Assembly (NCBI RefSeq): GCF_028858725.1
Contig: NC_084760.1
Location: 90,517,867 to 90,581,866, forward strand
Source of the DNA: Colius striatus
Taxonomy: Eukaryota; Chordata; Aves; Coliiformes; Coliidae
Length of the DNA stretch: 64,000 bases
Direction: 5' to 3'
How positions within the stretch are numbered: the first letter of the stretch is position 1; each line of letters opens with the position of its first letter. Below are positions 23,201-36,431 of this stretch, piece after piece. The translations under genes and the position numbers were made by a program. The notes under the pieces were generated by a model that worked only from the letters and a program-made list of their open reading frames with translations, was not told the DNA's origin and made no database searches.

Positions 23201-26200
23201 GTTTGGAAAAAACAGAAAAAGCTCTTGTCAGTCAAGCATGCTTGCCTGTGTTGTACCCACCACAGCATGCATTAGATACTGAAAGTCCGAATCTGTCCTA
23301 AATCCAGTTGGCAGTCAGAAATCAAATTGTTTTATGGAGCAGTTTTAAAAAAAGGGAGATGGGATATGGAAGCTGAGCACTGCATCAGAGAGAGTTCTTG
23401 TGAATTCCATGCCTAAGCAAAGTTACTTGAGTACATGCTCAATACAGGTATATATGAAACCTGGATCACGTTAGAAGTTAATTACTACTTACCAGTACTT
23501 CATTGATTATCTAGGCCCTGGCACTTAAGCTAGTTATTTATTGGAGGCTCGGTGATAATTGCCATTGCAGTGATAATAAACAGAAACTTAATATGGTACA
23601 GTTCAGGAGTGCAAGTTGTAATACTAATGGATACTGGGATACTTGAGGAAAACAGGCAACGTATGTATGCAGGGGCTGGGGCCCTCATGTTGGTTGTCTT
23701 CATTCATGGCAGTTTTTGTCACAGTGCTGATGGCTTAAGATTAATGCAGGTAAATTTTTAAGTTTTCTACATTCTTGGGAGATGGCACTGTAAGTATTCA
23801 GTAGCTGAAGAAATCTGGGTTCTTCTGGGTTTGGGCCTGCTTTTGCACGGATTTTATACTACTTTAAGTGTGAAGGAGCCTTCACAGGTCCCAGCCTGCA
23901 CTGGGTGGTAGGATTAGCCTTCTCAGGAGCTCCGTACCATGAATATTGCTTTACATAGACTGTCATTCTGCTGAATATATGCTTCATGAAAGACAACATT
24001 ATAAACCGTCTGGGCACAATGGCATGCTTCTACTTTATCAACAAGGGCTCGATTTACTAGCAATTATACCTATGTGGGCTCCTTCTCTTCAAGGTACCAG
24101 GATTACTTGTGCAGAGGTGGCTGTGCTCCACGTCTGCCGGCACTGACTGCATCGTTACCACGATGTTAACAGCTACAGCTGCACGGCTTGTGCGTGTTTG
24201 CATTTAGCAGAACACAGAACTTAATCTTTCTGGATTTCCTGTGTTGTTAATGATATGGAAACAGTCTCAGAAGGCACGCCTTATTTTAAATCCTTTTAGC
24301 TGTTCCGGCCCCGTGGTCATGCTCTGGAGCACCTCCTTGTAGGAGGTGTTCTCCAGACTAACTCTCTGGGTTGCAGAAGCTGAAGCAATGCAAAAGCTTT
24401 CCTGGACAGAGACACAGGAGGAACAGTTCCCATCTCCTTGTTCAGGATTGGCAGTTATTTCAGTCTTCCTAGGTGGTAATGAAGAAAACCCAGGGAACTG
24501 CAAATGGCTTTAAAAAGTATCAGGGTAATTTTCTGGACAGTAGCCCTCTACATACTAAGATGGATAATACAATAACATGCTCTGGTGCACTAACCAAGGG
24601 CAGCTGAAATGAAAAAGAGCTTTTATTTTCCACTCCCATGGTGGTGGGGTGCACCACATGTGTTTCCTGCCTGCCCTTTGAATCACCAATGACTTGCTGT
24701 AAGCAGGATGCCAGGCTGGGAGAGGGGCAGAAGTCCACAAGCTGGTCCCTGTGTTTCTTCCAGAGGATGGAGCCTAAAGAAATGCAGAACGTCTATGATC
24801 CCCTTCTTTGACACTGCAAGGTGAGAGGACCTGCAGGACAGAAATGTTGGGCTATATCCCCAAGTCTTTCCTATAACCCTCCTTGAGTTTATCTCTGGTG
24901 TCTGTTTTAAAGAAGCACTTTTGCTCTGTGTTGGTGGGTGAAAAGGTTAGACGTGCATCCCTGCCCTTGCTGTTCCCCACTCCCCAGCACATTGGCAGTG
25001 TGAATGTTTTTAGAGTCCCAGAGACCTAACTGGAAATGTGCCCTTGTTTTCTGCTCATGGCTGGAGATGTGTAGGGAGTGCCCAGAACTCATGCCACTCT
25101 TGCTGGCTCCACTTCATTGCAGGACTGGTTTTAAGTAGGTGATTGTGAAAAGAAAGCAGAGCATCATCTTCATTAGCTGATAGTTTTAGGCTTGCTCATC
25201 CTTGGTGCACTTTATGAGAACAGTAGTGATCATCAGGATGGCTGTGTCACTTTGAAGTTGTAACTTCTAGCATTTTGCTGTCAGTTTGAGGTTCTTGTCT
25301 GCACCAGGCCTGAGCAAAAAGATGAATGAGACCTCCTGACTGTTGTTCTTAGTGAGCTTCTTCAGCACAGTTCTAAAACATGCAAGAAGCTTCCCTCACA
25401 TGAGTGGACTCATTAACATTAAAGCTGTGTATGGCTAATTAGCTTCTTGAATTTGAGCCTGGTTTTTGGCACATTTTCAGGGATGAACAAAGCCAGACAG
25501 TTCAAATCCCTCTTGCTGCGTTGAAATCTGTCATTTGTGCATTGGAGCCCAGTGAGAAGGAAATACTTTACAGGATTTTTTTGAAGAGGAAAGAAGAGGC
25601 CTTTCAATACGCATGTGATCCTGAAGAAGGCTGACTCTGTTGGACAGATGACTTATTTTGCCATTACAAGTGTCTGTGCTAGACTGCTCCTCTATGACAG
25701 ACAAAGAGAGGAACCCCAGGGTATGGTGACAAAAAGAGTCATGAGTGAAGACACACAAATGTTTCTGTTCTTGTTGTGAAACCACATGCTTGCACGTTTT
25801 CAAATGGGCAGTTTTCAGCTTGAGGACAATATACTCCCCAGGTCTTATTTAATTCAGTATTGTGTTACGGGTGTTTCTGTTTAGACTAAAAAGCTTGTTT
25901 TGGTCATTTGTTTAAGGAAAGTTTGCATCCTGCCTTCAACCATAGGCTGTTGCATGTTTCCCTTTCAATCTGTGATGCGGACTAGTAGGTGCTTAGCTCC
26001 AGCATCACTGTCAATTGGCTTCCTGGGGTAGTCTGTCTGAAGCAGCTATGTTTCTTCTTAAGACAGCTGTCCCATGCTTGCCCTTGCTATCTTCACTGCT
26101 ATTAAGTGATTACAGCTGGGCATACAACTGTACAAGACATACAGCTGCAAGGTGAGGAGGAGAAACATGAGATTTGTCTGTGACAAAGGATGAAGAGTTG

Positions 26201-26859
26201 AAAAAAACACACTCCTTAGCATAAAGAGTTGTGTTTTATCTCCTTCCAATGTGAACAGTTGCTTTTGAATTTATGAGTGACTCACGAGCCTGTTTAGTGT
26301 TGTGGTTCTCTTAGTTTGAATGGCACAGGATCAGCCCTGGAGAAATGAAGTGCTAGACCTGGCTTTGTTAGACTTGTTTGGTGAGCAGGTTTTTACATGT
26401 TTTTGGTGCTCTGCGAATTGGTCCAAAGTAGAGGAGTTGCCTCTTTGAGTAGCATAGTGTTCTCTGAACCAGGCAGGTTTTGCAAAGGGAGTTGTGCATC
26501 AGTTCATGCATGCTGCTTGGAAAGCTCCTGCCTCCTTGCAGAGGAGGGGAGGTGGCATGAGTTTAGAAGGTGATGCAGAGAGACTCCTTATTCCCCGTAG
26601 AAAGACAGGATCCACCAGAATACATCTTGTGTTGCTCTTTGGGTTCTCTGGCATCCACACTTGCTTTCCAGGAGATGCTACACCTCACAGGTATCCCTGC
26701 AGCAGATTTATGTCTGAAAGGGTGGAGAGCATCTTTAGAACATCTCCCTGTCGTTCAGGTTTTGATTTGGACAATAAGCAAGGGTTCCTTTTAATTTCAT
26801 ACCTACTGCTCTTTGACATATTCAGGATCTTCACTGTAGAGCTGAGTTTTTTCCCACTG

Positions 26860-26950
26860 AAACTCCCTGAGGGCAGGAGCCTCTTCTTGTTGGTAAATAA
26901 GACCTAGCACATTGTGATGCTGACTTCAGGTTGTTATAAATAACTATATA
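26860..26950 (+). repeat. Possible old SINE/LINE-tail fragment
   Basis: The run CTCCCTGAGGGCAGGAGCC, then TAGCACATTGTGATGCTGA and an ATAAATAA-type end resembles a widespread amniote repeat tail (gggcagg ... cctagcaca ... ataaataa). The next 100 bases (about 26990-27050) have GAGGCTGGACTAGACATTCC, which resembles a sense-strand CR1 3' end. Both calls are from pattern memory and are diverged. Confidence 0.35.
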
Positions 26951-27636
26951 AAGTAGGAATTATAAGTTGACCTCATAACTGACCCAGCCTTGAGCTAGAG
27001 GCTGGACTAGACATTCCTTCCGACATGAATTGACCTGTGGTCCTTGTAATATTACATTTTTATAAAAGAGAAACAAAGCATTGTGTTTCAGCTTCCATAA
27101 AGTTGTCAGGTATCACCAGATTTCTGAAGATGTGTTGTTTTCTGTCAGTCTTGGATTTGCTCCTCTGTTCTAGCTTTCTTGCACCAAAATGTTCCTGTTT
27201 TTTTTTTCCTTCTGCACCCATTTGTCTTTCACTTTTCTTGTGAGAATACGGTTTTCCAAATAAGCGTCATATGTTGCATGGAAACAGTCACTATTACACT
27301 TCAGCAAAAGCTGTGACATCATGTTAGATGAACTGAGAGGAGGGAAAAAAGGAAATGCTGTGATACTGACCTTTCGCTTTGCTTGTTTGGCTCCTTCCTG
27401 TCATATCTAACCCATGCTGCACTGACAAACACATCTGTCTCGATGGGCAAGTTCACATATAGCCATTCATTCATAATTTGGAGCTGCTGTAAGACTCCTT
27501 ACAGGTTGCTTAATCTGACAGTTGTGCATTTGAGCTGAGACTTTGAAGAAAAGACTTTGCAGAATGATCATAGATTTGATCTGACTTTGTGAAAACCAAG
27601 AGGGAGGTCTTGTGTGAAAGAGGATACTGTACTTCA

Positions 27637-27682
27637 GTATACGTGTGTGTGTGCATGCATGCATACATGCGCGTGCATACAT
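27637..27682. repeat. 46-nt alternating purine-pyrimidine tract (Z-DNA candidate)
   Basis: Every base from 27637 to 27682 alternates purine and pyrimidine without a break. It mixes TG, CA, TA and GC steps and includes GCATGCATGCAT and GCGCG cores. Length and perfection are seen directly; Z-DNA formation is inference. Confidence 0.75.
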
Positions 27683-30600
27683 TTAAGAGCATTAAAGCAT
27701 CTGTTGTTGCCAAAGCCCAAACTGGAATGTTCTGGGAAAGATAATTTAATTTTTAGCTTCTGGATTTATTTCAGTGATGGTAATTTCAACACTTCCTGGG
27801 GAGAGTCCATCAGCGGTTATGTGCATCAAATGCAGCAGTAAATCTGTCATTCTTTCCATTTCAGTTTTTCAGGCTTACAACTTCGTTATTTTTCCCTGTT
27901 TGGCTGGTATTTCTGTCCAATGTTTTCCCTGGCTTCATCTCTTTTAAACCCCCGCCTTGAATTTGAAGAGGCAAGCTAAGCCTGTTGAAGTTCCTTCTCT
28001 TGTTTTTGTTTACATATAGCATATGCAATGTTAGCTGGCTTAGCTGAAATAGTGATGGTAACTTATCTTTACCATAGTGATGACTGAAAGATAGGAATCA
28101 GAACATGTTGGTTTTCATTCCTTGGAGTGGGGAAAAAAAAACCCAGCGCACAAAAAAGCCCAACCCTGTGGGTGGACTTTGTACTCAGGAGGCTGAAAAA
28201 CTAATACATCTTAACAGCACTGACTCTTTTGAAGTGGTCAGAGAGTACCTAGCAATGCCATACTTGATGGAGACTTCTGTACAATAATATTTAATCTTAA
28301 GCCCACAGTTGTGTGTACAGATGATCTCCAATACTCTAAATTGAACAGAGAGTAATCCTTGCTTATTTGAGTGGCCATCATCCAGTATGTATAAAACAAC
28401 ATTTTTGGAGCTTTGGACAATAGTCATAAAGGTCTTCTCTAGGATTACCAAGATGTGTGCAATAAGAGTGCAATAAGGAGTAAGAACGCCTGCAGAACTT
28501 TCCGTCTTCAAAATGATGTTAAAAACAATGCAGCAAATTTATCCTCTTCTGATGAAGCAGTGGGTTGGAAGTAACAGCAGAAGTGGGTGACAGGCACAGT
28601 ATGGTCGGGGTCTAGTATTTTCCAGAACCCATGGCAGGCTGCTGTTCCTTGTCCCACCTCTGCTTTTTCTCGGGTGTAGCCCAGATTAGCAAAGCTCAGA
28701 GATGTATCTGGGCCGCTACACATGTCTCAATGGAGGGGCAGCTCTGCCCTTTGCATTGAAGTTTCTGCTTTGAGGATTTGTTAGAGGAGTCAATGCAATT
28801 GACTGGATAATAGTGAAACAGAATACTTACTGAATAGCTTGTAAGCAAAGTTTTTGTACAGGTATCTTGGGTCAAGTCCACTGTAGTACTGGCAGTTCAT
28901 TTCTTCATCCAAATGCCTACAGGGGGTATGGAGGGTCTTTGTCCTCAGAGAAGGATAAGCATTGTATGGTATTCTTCAACATTATAGGATATTTTAAACT
29001 GCCTGGAGATGTGTTGGATCCATGCAGATCCTTGGCATTCTCATTCTCACCCAGTCTCTGAGAGATCCAGCCCAGTTTTCTTGGCACTTGTAGTTGGCTC
29101 TGGGCCTCACTGGCAGAGCAGGGGCTGTATATGTCTTGTGCCAGTCACAGCTTTATACTCAGAATTTTCCTGATGCACGCTTTGGAAGAGAAGTAGCCAC
29201 ATTGCAACATTGAGATACGCTGAAAGATGTCTGTACTTTTCATTTGTTGTGCTTGTTGCATGTTTACCTAGTGTATAATGGCAGGCTATTGCAGCAGACA
29301 TACATACAGCTCTATATTTGTGAGTGAGGAACAAGTTCCAGCTTTCTTGAAAGTAAATCTGCTGTTCTGATTTGATGATATGATAGGAACTGAGAGGCTC
29401 CCTGCCAGGATATACAGTTTGGAAAGCAAGGGAACTAAGTGAGCAGCATTGTCCCAGTTAGGATGGACTCAGAACAGGATGGTAAGGCTTGAACTTTCTC
29501 TCCCCCTTTGAATCTGGACTTCCACTTCCCGGCTTGCATTGTTTCCCAATACTAGGAGCCTTATATTTGGAAATTCCACATTCTCCTTGCTAATCAGGGA
29601 AGAAAAAACCCCCAAAAGGATCTAGGGGAAAAAAAAAAAAGGAAAAACAAAAAGCAATCGTTATAAAGGTGGTCAGAGACTGAGTTACAACAATATCATG
29701 TGTCTGAAGGAAGCCCTCCTTCCAAGTTGGAGTCCTGTTATTTACCCACTTTATTCGGAGACTTAATTTTCTCTGTCTGGAAGTACATTTGTTGAGGTAG
29801 AGACTTGAAAGGAATCTGCCTCATGCACACGTGCCACAAGGCCAGCTATACGTGTGATATAGTCAAACCTTTCAATTTTTCTGCCTTTTGAGAGTATGTT
29901 CCCCAGATTAAGAGCCCTGGTCCAAATCCTGCTGAAAACACTGGAAGTATTTCCATTAACTGCAAAAGTCCTTAGATCGAATATTAAGTACTTTTCCTTT
30001 GTTTCAGGGAACAGCCACATTTTCAAGATCTATCGGGACATATTACTGTAATGTGGTGCTTTCCCTTTTATTGAGTTACCACTGGAGAAGTTCTTCTGCA
30101 TAAGGTTTTGCAAAAAAAAAAAAAAAGGAAAATAATCACTTTTAAAAATAAACACCTTAGTAGCTTATTGATAGAAGCATTTGATGGCAGATGTCATCTG
30201 GGAACAGCATATGGCAGCAATATGGTAAGAATTCCAGAATGCAGAGAAGGAGGCATGACTTTGTGTCCTGTACTTAGGTATTCCACACCTCCCTCTGTCT
30301 AAAATAAATGGCCATCTGACTGCAAAGGTCTTGGCAAATAAACATGCCATAATATATCTCTATCGTACTCCCTACAGCAAGTTTTTGTGTAGAAGCTCAT
30401 CACTCCACATTCAGAGGTTTCTTATAAACATGTACAAAATCAGACCTCAGCGCTCAGAGCAGAGGAGAGTCTAAAGGCTGTGTATAAGAATGTGGCAGAT
30501 CTCTGTGCAGTGGACTGTAAAGAAAGGTCAGGGCTAAGCCAACAAGGTGTTTTTATGTAATCAATAAAATCTTAAAAGTCAGTTCTGAATAGAGCTGCAA

Positions 30601-32269
30601 CGGGGATAACAACTTCTGAAAGTCAATTTGCTGCATGATGTATGCTGAGTTTACAAGCTGGAAAGCCAAGTAGTTTGGGAACAGGAGCTGTGCTTAAAGC
30701 GTGAAGGTGCGTGTGATTTTATGCACAGCCTCTCTGACTCGATATGTCCGAAAGTGGCTTATGAAATAATGGGTTAACTTTTGAGGTACGTTTTTTGCAT
30801 GGATGAAAAGTTGGAGCAATTTATTCTGAGTCAGTAGAGCCACTCCAGTTTTTTCCTTGTGTAGAAACTGGAATTTGTGCAGTGATTCTTTAGGCAAGCA
30901 GAGCAGTCATTGTGACTGGGTTTTAAGCTGCACCTAAAGGAGTGATTCCTTTGTAGCCTTTGAGAATCCCAGCCTTTTATTCAGATGAAGCCTGAGTCAG
31001 GTAAATCTGCTTTGCTGATTAGAAATGTCCTGAATGCTGTTTTGTATCGTGTTTGTACTACCGCTACATACTTTTCAAAGCCTGGGACATCCACCACAGG
31101 TTGCCAGGGTTTTGTTTGTTTTTAACAAAAGAAAAGAGTTTTGCTTATATTTTATCTATGTGGTGCTTCCTATATCCTGTTGGGATAATATTTATCACGG
31201 GCCATTTGATGCGGGATACGAAACAAAAGGGCTTGGTTCTTGTTTAATAGAAGAAATTTATACAATGTCAAGGAGTGTAAAATGCCTCAATGTAATGACA
31301 GCCACACCTTCAAGCAGTTTTCTGGTTGAACATGAATGTTGCTTTGCAACTGAAGAAGATACTCATCTCAGCAGGAGTGAGATGTTCTCCTCAATGTAAA
31401 ACATTCCAGGTCTGTTCACCCTCACAGCTGATGACTACTTGTCATACCATACTTCAGAAAAGATGAGACTGACATTGCTCTAGGAGGCTTTGAGTTAAGG
31501 TAGAGTGGACACTTGCAGATTAAAAAATCTGGAAGCCATCATCATGGTCTTCTGGTTTGCATTTTCCAGGCCATTGAGCTTTGCTGTATTAATTCCTTTT
31601 TGAAAGGGAGTTCACACCATGCTTGGTAAATTCCAGTGATTAATTACATTTACTAGAAACAAGCATCTTTGTGTTTTAAGTTGTTTAGCTTAAAATTCTG
31701 CTATTTTGAAAACCTGTTATCAAATTTGTGGGCATTATGTAGGCACTCATAGGAGAAGAAAGTTTTGCAGAGGAGGAACTGATCTGACTGAGAGCAAGCT
31801 GGCGTGGCTGCTGAAGACCCTGCAGCCTGGAGCTTGGCATGGGCTGCTTTACCTGACCTGTGATTGAGACACAGCTCTTTTAAGTTTAATATACTGTGCT
31901 CCTTGAGATACTTCCAAACCTTTCCAGTTATTCCCACAGTCTTCTCCTGGAACTCTACTACTTTGTTTGCGTGCTGCTGAGATTGTGGACAATGGTATTG
32001 GACACGGTATTTCAACAGTGATTGTGTTATTATCAAGTACATGCATGTCAGACTACTGTATTAAACAGTTTATGCAGCTAATTTCAGCATTAACATTGCC
32101 AGGACCTCTACAAGGAGAAGTAAAAATTTGTATTTGGGTATTTACCCACCAAGATCTTTCCCTCCCAACTCCTTTTCAGAGGTGCTGACTCTCTGGAGGG
32201 GATCCCCTACCCTGTAAATGTGGTCCAGTTTCTCTATCCTAGAGTTGTGTTTTCGTACTGATTCTACCA

Positions 32270-33060
32270 CCATTCATATGTGGATAATTCAAGATTCAAG
32301 TCTCTGTATTCATGGTGCATCTTCTTCATTATTTTGCCACATCCATATAATTGTTTCATCTGTAGTTGGTTAATAATGGTTTAGTTTCCTTTCAAGTGAT
32401 GGATAAAATTGTTAGATTGTAGAGTGCAGTATTGGATCCTTATGAGACCTTGTTAGAAGTTTGTCTCTCACTAAGTTTCCTATCTACCATTGTATTTTCA
32501 GACTCATAAAAATGCAAGACTTTGATTTATTTACTGCCTGGCCAGGTTGGTGTCCTGTCCTTCCTGTTTCCTAATGAAATCATGATGTGGCACGAGCTTA
32601 AATTTCTTGCAGCTACCCAAGTATGTTTTGTTAAAACAGTTGTCTCACCAACAGTACCACTGATGCTACTAAGATCCAGGACCAGCAGGATCTGCGTTTT
32701 TTGTGGTGATGTTGGCTATACTCCCTTAGTTCTGCTGAGCTGATTCACATTCCCCTGCTTTGTATTTTTTTTTTCTGGGATCAATATAAGTCTAGCTGTA
32801 TATGTAATGTAGCGTGGGTTACCTTGTTTAGGCATTATAAATTAGCAGATATATTCTGCCTCAGATCCTTAAGATAGTTCCTAGTGTTTGATATTTATTG
32901 AAAGCCAGTTTTAACAATTTAGCTCCTTGGACAGTTCTTTAAACAGTCTTACCTTGTCTTGCTTGTTTAACCATGTCTGATTTTAGTAACTGTTGTTTTA
33001 AGACCTTCTGAGTTGCTGCTGGACTTAAAAAAAACCCCAAAACATATTTTCATCTTATGA
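32270..33060 (-). mobile_element. Old CR1-clade LINE fragment (reverse transcriptase region)
   Basis: On the minus strand the order of blocks follows a CR1-clade ORF2 as I know it from reptile copies: a KSDM-like block near 33000, a region like NYRPVSL near 32780, a degenerate piece of the fingers/palm, then the block rich in matches around 32400-32460. Many stops and indels break the frame, so it is a dead ancient copy. Orientation is antisense to TGFB2. Boundaries are approximate. The sequence on to about 33560 may belong to it but is too diverged for me to say. Confidence 0.5.
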
Positions 33061-36000
33061 ATGCCTAGGGGTTTTTTTGTCTATAGGAGTATACTTTGTG
33101 TTCCTGTATTATTATTTCAACAATTTTTATCTTGTAATGGATGAATATCACTATTAAGCTTCCTTAGTACTAACTAAGTACCTTATGTTTCTTGTCCGTA
33201 AAGCTGGTATGACTATTTGATTTTTCTCATTTGTATTCTCCAGTTCTTATTTTCTGATGTACAGTCATTCTTAACAGCTATTGCTTTTTTGTTTGTAACA
33301 TGTAATCTCATTTTTTAATTTTACCTTCTTAGGGTGGCATTTGGTTCTGTCACAGTTTCCTACCTGTCCAGCAAATTAAGCATATGTCCATTATGGTTTC
33401 TAGTTTTCTCTTGTTCTTCTTCTACCCAATCGATCCAGCTCATCATTGTATTCATCTTTATATAGACTATCTCCTTCATAAAACTGAAACTGAATGTGTG
33501 CAGTTCTTTGTGACTTCTTGATTTTGTGCAGAGCATTTGATCACTCTACATAAGCTATGAATCTTTCCTGTCGCATCTAGGTGACTGAGGTGACCTCAGT
33601 TCTAAAGGAAACCAGTACCTACATCTGGCTCCTTGATGGTGCTTAGTTGTTGAAGTACCAGGGACCAAAATAAGGAACCTCTAGAAACCAGCTGATCAGA
33701 GAGTTATGGTAATATCTCCACAGGAACCAGATACAAAGGCATGGCTTGTTGGAATCGGTTGCCTTTGTGCTGGTGGTGCTACCCACAGCTCCTGACTACA
33801 GAGAAAGAAGGTGATGGGTTATCGAGTGCTCACACACCTGGCAGCATTTCCCTCGGAGGAGCAAGGGGCCAGACACTCCATCTCTGAGGTTAGATCTGTT
33901 GCCAGAAACCATAATTTTGGAAGGTAAATAATGTTTTCTTGCTTTTCCATATTCAGTAGCACAAGATATGGGGGACCTCCAAGTCACTGAGTCAGTTGAT
34001 GACTCCATGCTGCAAAGTAGTTAGCGGAGCTGTTCTTCCTACTCCGCCTAAAGATCTAAGCCCATAACTTACAAAGAAATTTCACTTGTGTTAAAAATAG
34101 AGGGCACAATGCATTATTACTCATCCCAGAATTTGGGACATAGTAAAAGTTAGTAAAAGGACCTTGGAATTAGGAATACCTATACTTAAACAATAAGAGT
34201 TGGTACTCTCATTGAGTCTATCCTCTGCACGCTGAACTGAAGCTAGCTCTGTCTTCATGGAGCAATCCGGTTTTGACAAGTTACTATATAAAAGAGAATG
34301 ACCGTATATTCAATATTAATCTTCTCTCTGATAGTCATGATCTGTTAGCATGATTTGGGCTAGTTGTACATGAAGCTCTGCAGATGAGCTCCTCCAGGCT
34401 TTGTTGTATTGTACTGTTTGTTCGCCAACTCCTAACCCTTCCATGTCTATGCTGTAGTAGTCTCTGAGCTCAGTATGCAGCCACGTTTTCCACGTAGTCC
34501 ATGAAGTGTCTCAGGCATCTTCAGAAGCCTGATAGTTTCCTAGACAGGTTGGGGTGAAAAGTAGAGGAAGGAGTTGAAAGCTGAGCACTTCCATCTGGGT
34601 ACTTCCTGCATGCAGGCAGGTAGTTGCACAAATTTCTGCTACTGGAGAGTTTTCCCTAAGAGAGCTTTACAATCTCTGTGCTTTTCTGTTCCTGGGTGTA
34701 AATCATTTTAATTGTAACAACTGTTACAAAGCAGCAAAGATCGAATTATTTTAATGTGGTTCAAAACTTTCTTTTCTTCCCATCTCTAACATTTATCTGT
34801 TACCCACTGCCTTTATCTTAATAATTTAAAGATGTGTTGCCTGTGCTTTGAGACTGTGAATCTTGACTTCTCTTCAGTGAAAGAAATGTACAGTTTTCTT
34901 TTGCCTTGCCTTGTCCATCACACTTTTACTTCTTGTATAGTTCCTTTTCCTTCTTTTTTTTTTTTTCCTCCCCAGCGTGAAAGGGTTGGACAATCCAACC
35001 TGCTTTTCTTGAAAATGACTTGCTTTCATTTCCTCCTCCAGCCAGGGAATAGTTTGGAAAGGCTGTTCTCTGGACCCTTGGCCGAGAAGGAGGAGGCAGC
35101 CAGCAGCACCGCTTGCCAGGGGAACGGGAGCGCTTCCTGGCAGAGGTAGGGCGAGAGGAACACAGCCTGTGCCGTGGGACTCGCTTTCATCTCGTCCTCT
35201 CTCTGCGAGGCAGTCCTAAAACTGCCTGACGGCTTTTAAATCTTCCAGTTAGAATAGCTGAGCAGTGAGGCCTACTTGTTTAAAAACACTAAAATAGATT
35301 TTAAAAAAAAAAAAAAAAAAACGAGAACAACTTGGTCTTACAAACAGCAATAGATTAAAAATGCTAATCTGTGCTGGGCAATTCAGGATAATTTTCTCCA
35401 TGTATGGTTTGAAACACCGAGTAAAGGAAAATGGGTGCTCCCACATCCCTGGCCACCATCTCTGTCATCTAATATGAATCTTGCTTTTTGTGTAATCATC
35501 CACACATGATTCTTAAGAACAGGATCTAGGTCTGTTATTTACCCTCTTCCATTATATTCAGTGTATTCAGGATTGGATGCACGTTGCAATGTTCCAATTC
35601 CCATGTCTTTTTTTTTTTCCTTCTTCTTTTTCAACGTTCTGCATTTGTTTGAATTTGTGGGTTAGGATTTTGAGCCCTGAGCGTTGCAGAGTACCTGAGC
35701 CCTGTTGCTTAGGTGAAGTGATGGGTAGGAGGAGTACTACAGCATTGCATTCTGGCGTTAGAGACCTGCAGACAAGTTGCTGTAAGCAGCACTGAAAATG
35801 CTTAGCTTCATGGAGTGTTCTTCAAAATGAAATTTTGCAGGTTACCTGGTAAAACCTAATTAAACTTAATTCCTCAGTCTCTGCTGTTGGAGCATTTATA
35901 AGAAATACATGAGCGAGAAGACTTTTCTAAGCCTCCAGGAAGAAATTTGCAAGCATCTATCCTTTTTCCTGGGTTCATCACTGACATGTTTTGGAAGAGG

Positions 36001-36431
36001 TCTCGGTGTGAAAATGGCTCCAATGGAGGAAGCTTTCTGTAATTTGCCTCCAAGTATGATATACCTAAATCTATCACTGTTCTCTTGGCTTCCTCCTAAA
36101 TTTCAAAGATAACTGGAGTTGCCATGGAATCCCATGCCAAGTTATATATCTCTATTGTTCAGCTTTTACTATGAACCTTGAGTAAAGTCAGCAAATGATG
36201 AGGGGTACCTGATTTGACCTAAAGTCACAACTGACAGAACCACTGGTGACAAAAGGTAACTCATTTGATGAGCTAGTTGATACACATGCATCTGCAGTGA
36301 TAGGAAACCTCAAAGTGGTACAAAGCCTCAGTGTTGTGATGAAATTTCTGTCATCCTCCCATGCAATTTTCCAAGATGGAAGAAATAATTTGTGTGACCT
36401 ATGGAAGAGGCTATGTTTTATCTGCTTTTCA
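33061..36431. other. Intron 1, between LINE fragments: no gene seen
   Basis: No coding exon is supported. The stretch contains the exon-like, CpG-dense module at 34941-35195 and a 20-base A run at about 35301-35320. The rest is ordinary AT-rich intron. Confidence 0.55.
34941..35195 (+). other. Exon-like module with strong acceptor tract and CpG cluster
   Basis: An unbroken pyrimidine run (34941-34973) ends in CCCAG at 34971-34975, a textbook acceptor. A GAG|GTAGGG donor-like site follows at 35145/35146, bounding 170 bases. From about 35080 to 35195 the sequence has roughly ten CpGs in an otherwise CpG-poor intron. Spliced to TGFB2 exon 1 in phase, the frame hits a stop at once, so it is not a coding TGFB2 exon from this acceptor. 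It could be an exon of a non-coding transcript, a poison exon, an enhancer or chance. Confidence 0.25.

Larger units (their letters stand above)
20289..32269. other. Intron 1, first part: no gene seen
   Basis: About 12 kb of intron without supported coding exons. ORFs reach 137 codons (26494-26907) but resemble nothing known to me. It holds the alternating purine-pyrimidine tract at 27637-27682, an old SINE/LINE-tail-like fragment at 26860-26950 and A runs at 29629-29640 and 30113-30126. Conserved regulatory elements are plausible so close to exon 1 but need alignment to see. Confidence 0.6.

Noticed and set aside
26494..26907. 137-codon ORF in intron 1
   Set aside because: No recognisable domain; its end overlaps a repeat-tail-like sequence. 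Within the range of chance ORFs for 64 kb.
34976..35145. Exon-like module as a coding TGFB2 cassette exon
   Set aside because: Joined to exon 1 in phase 1 it gives a stop at the second codon, and the alternative acceptor at 35041 also meets a stop within four codons. Kept only as a non-coding candidate.
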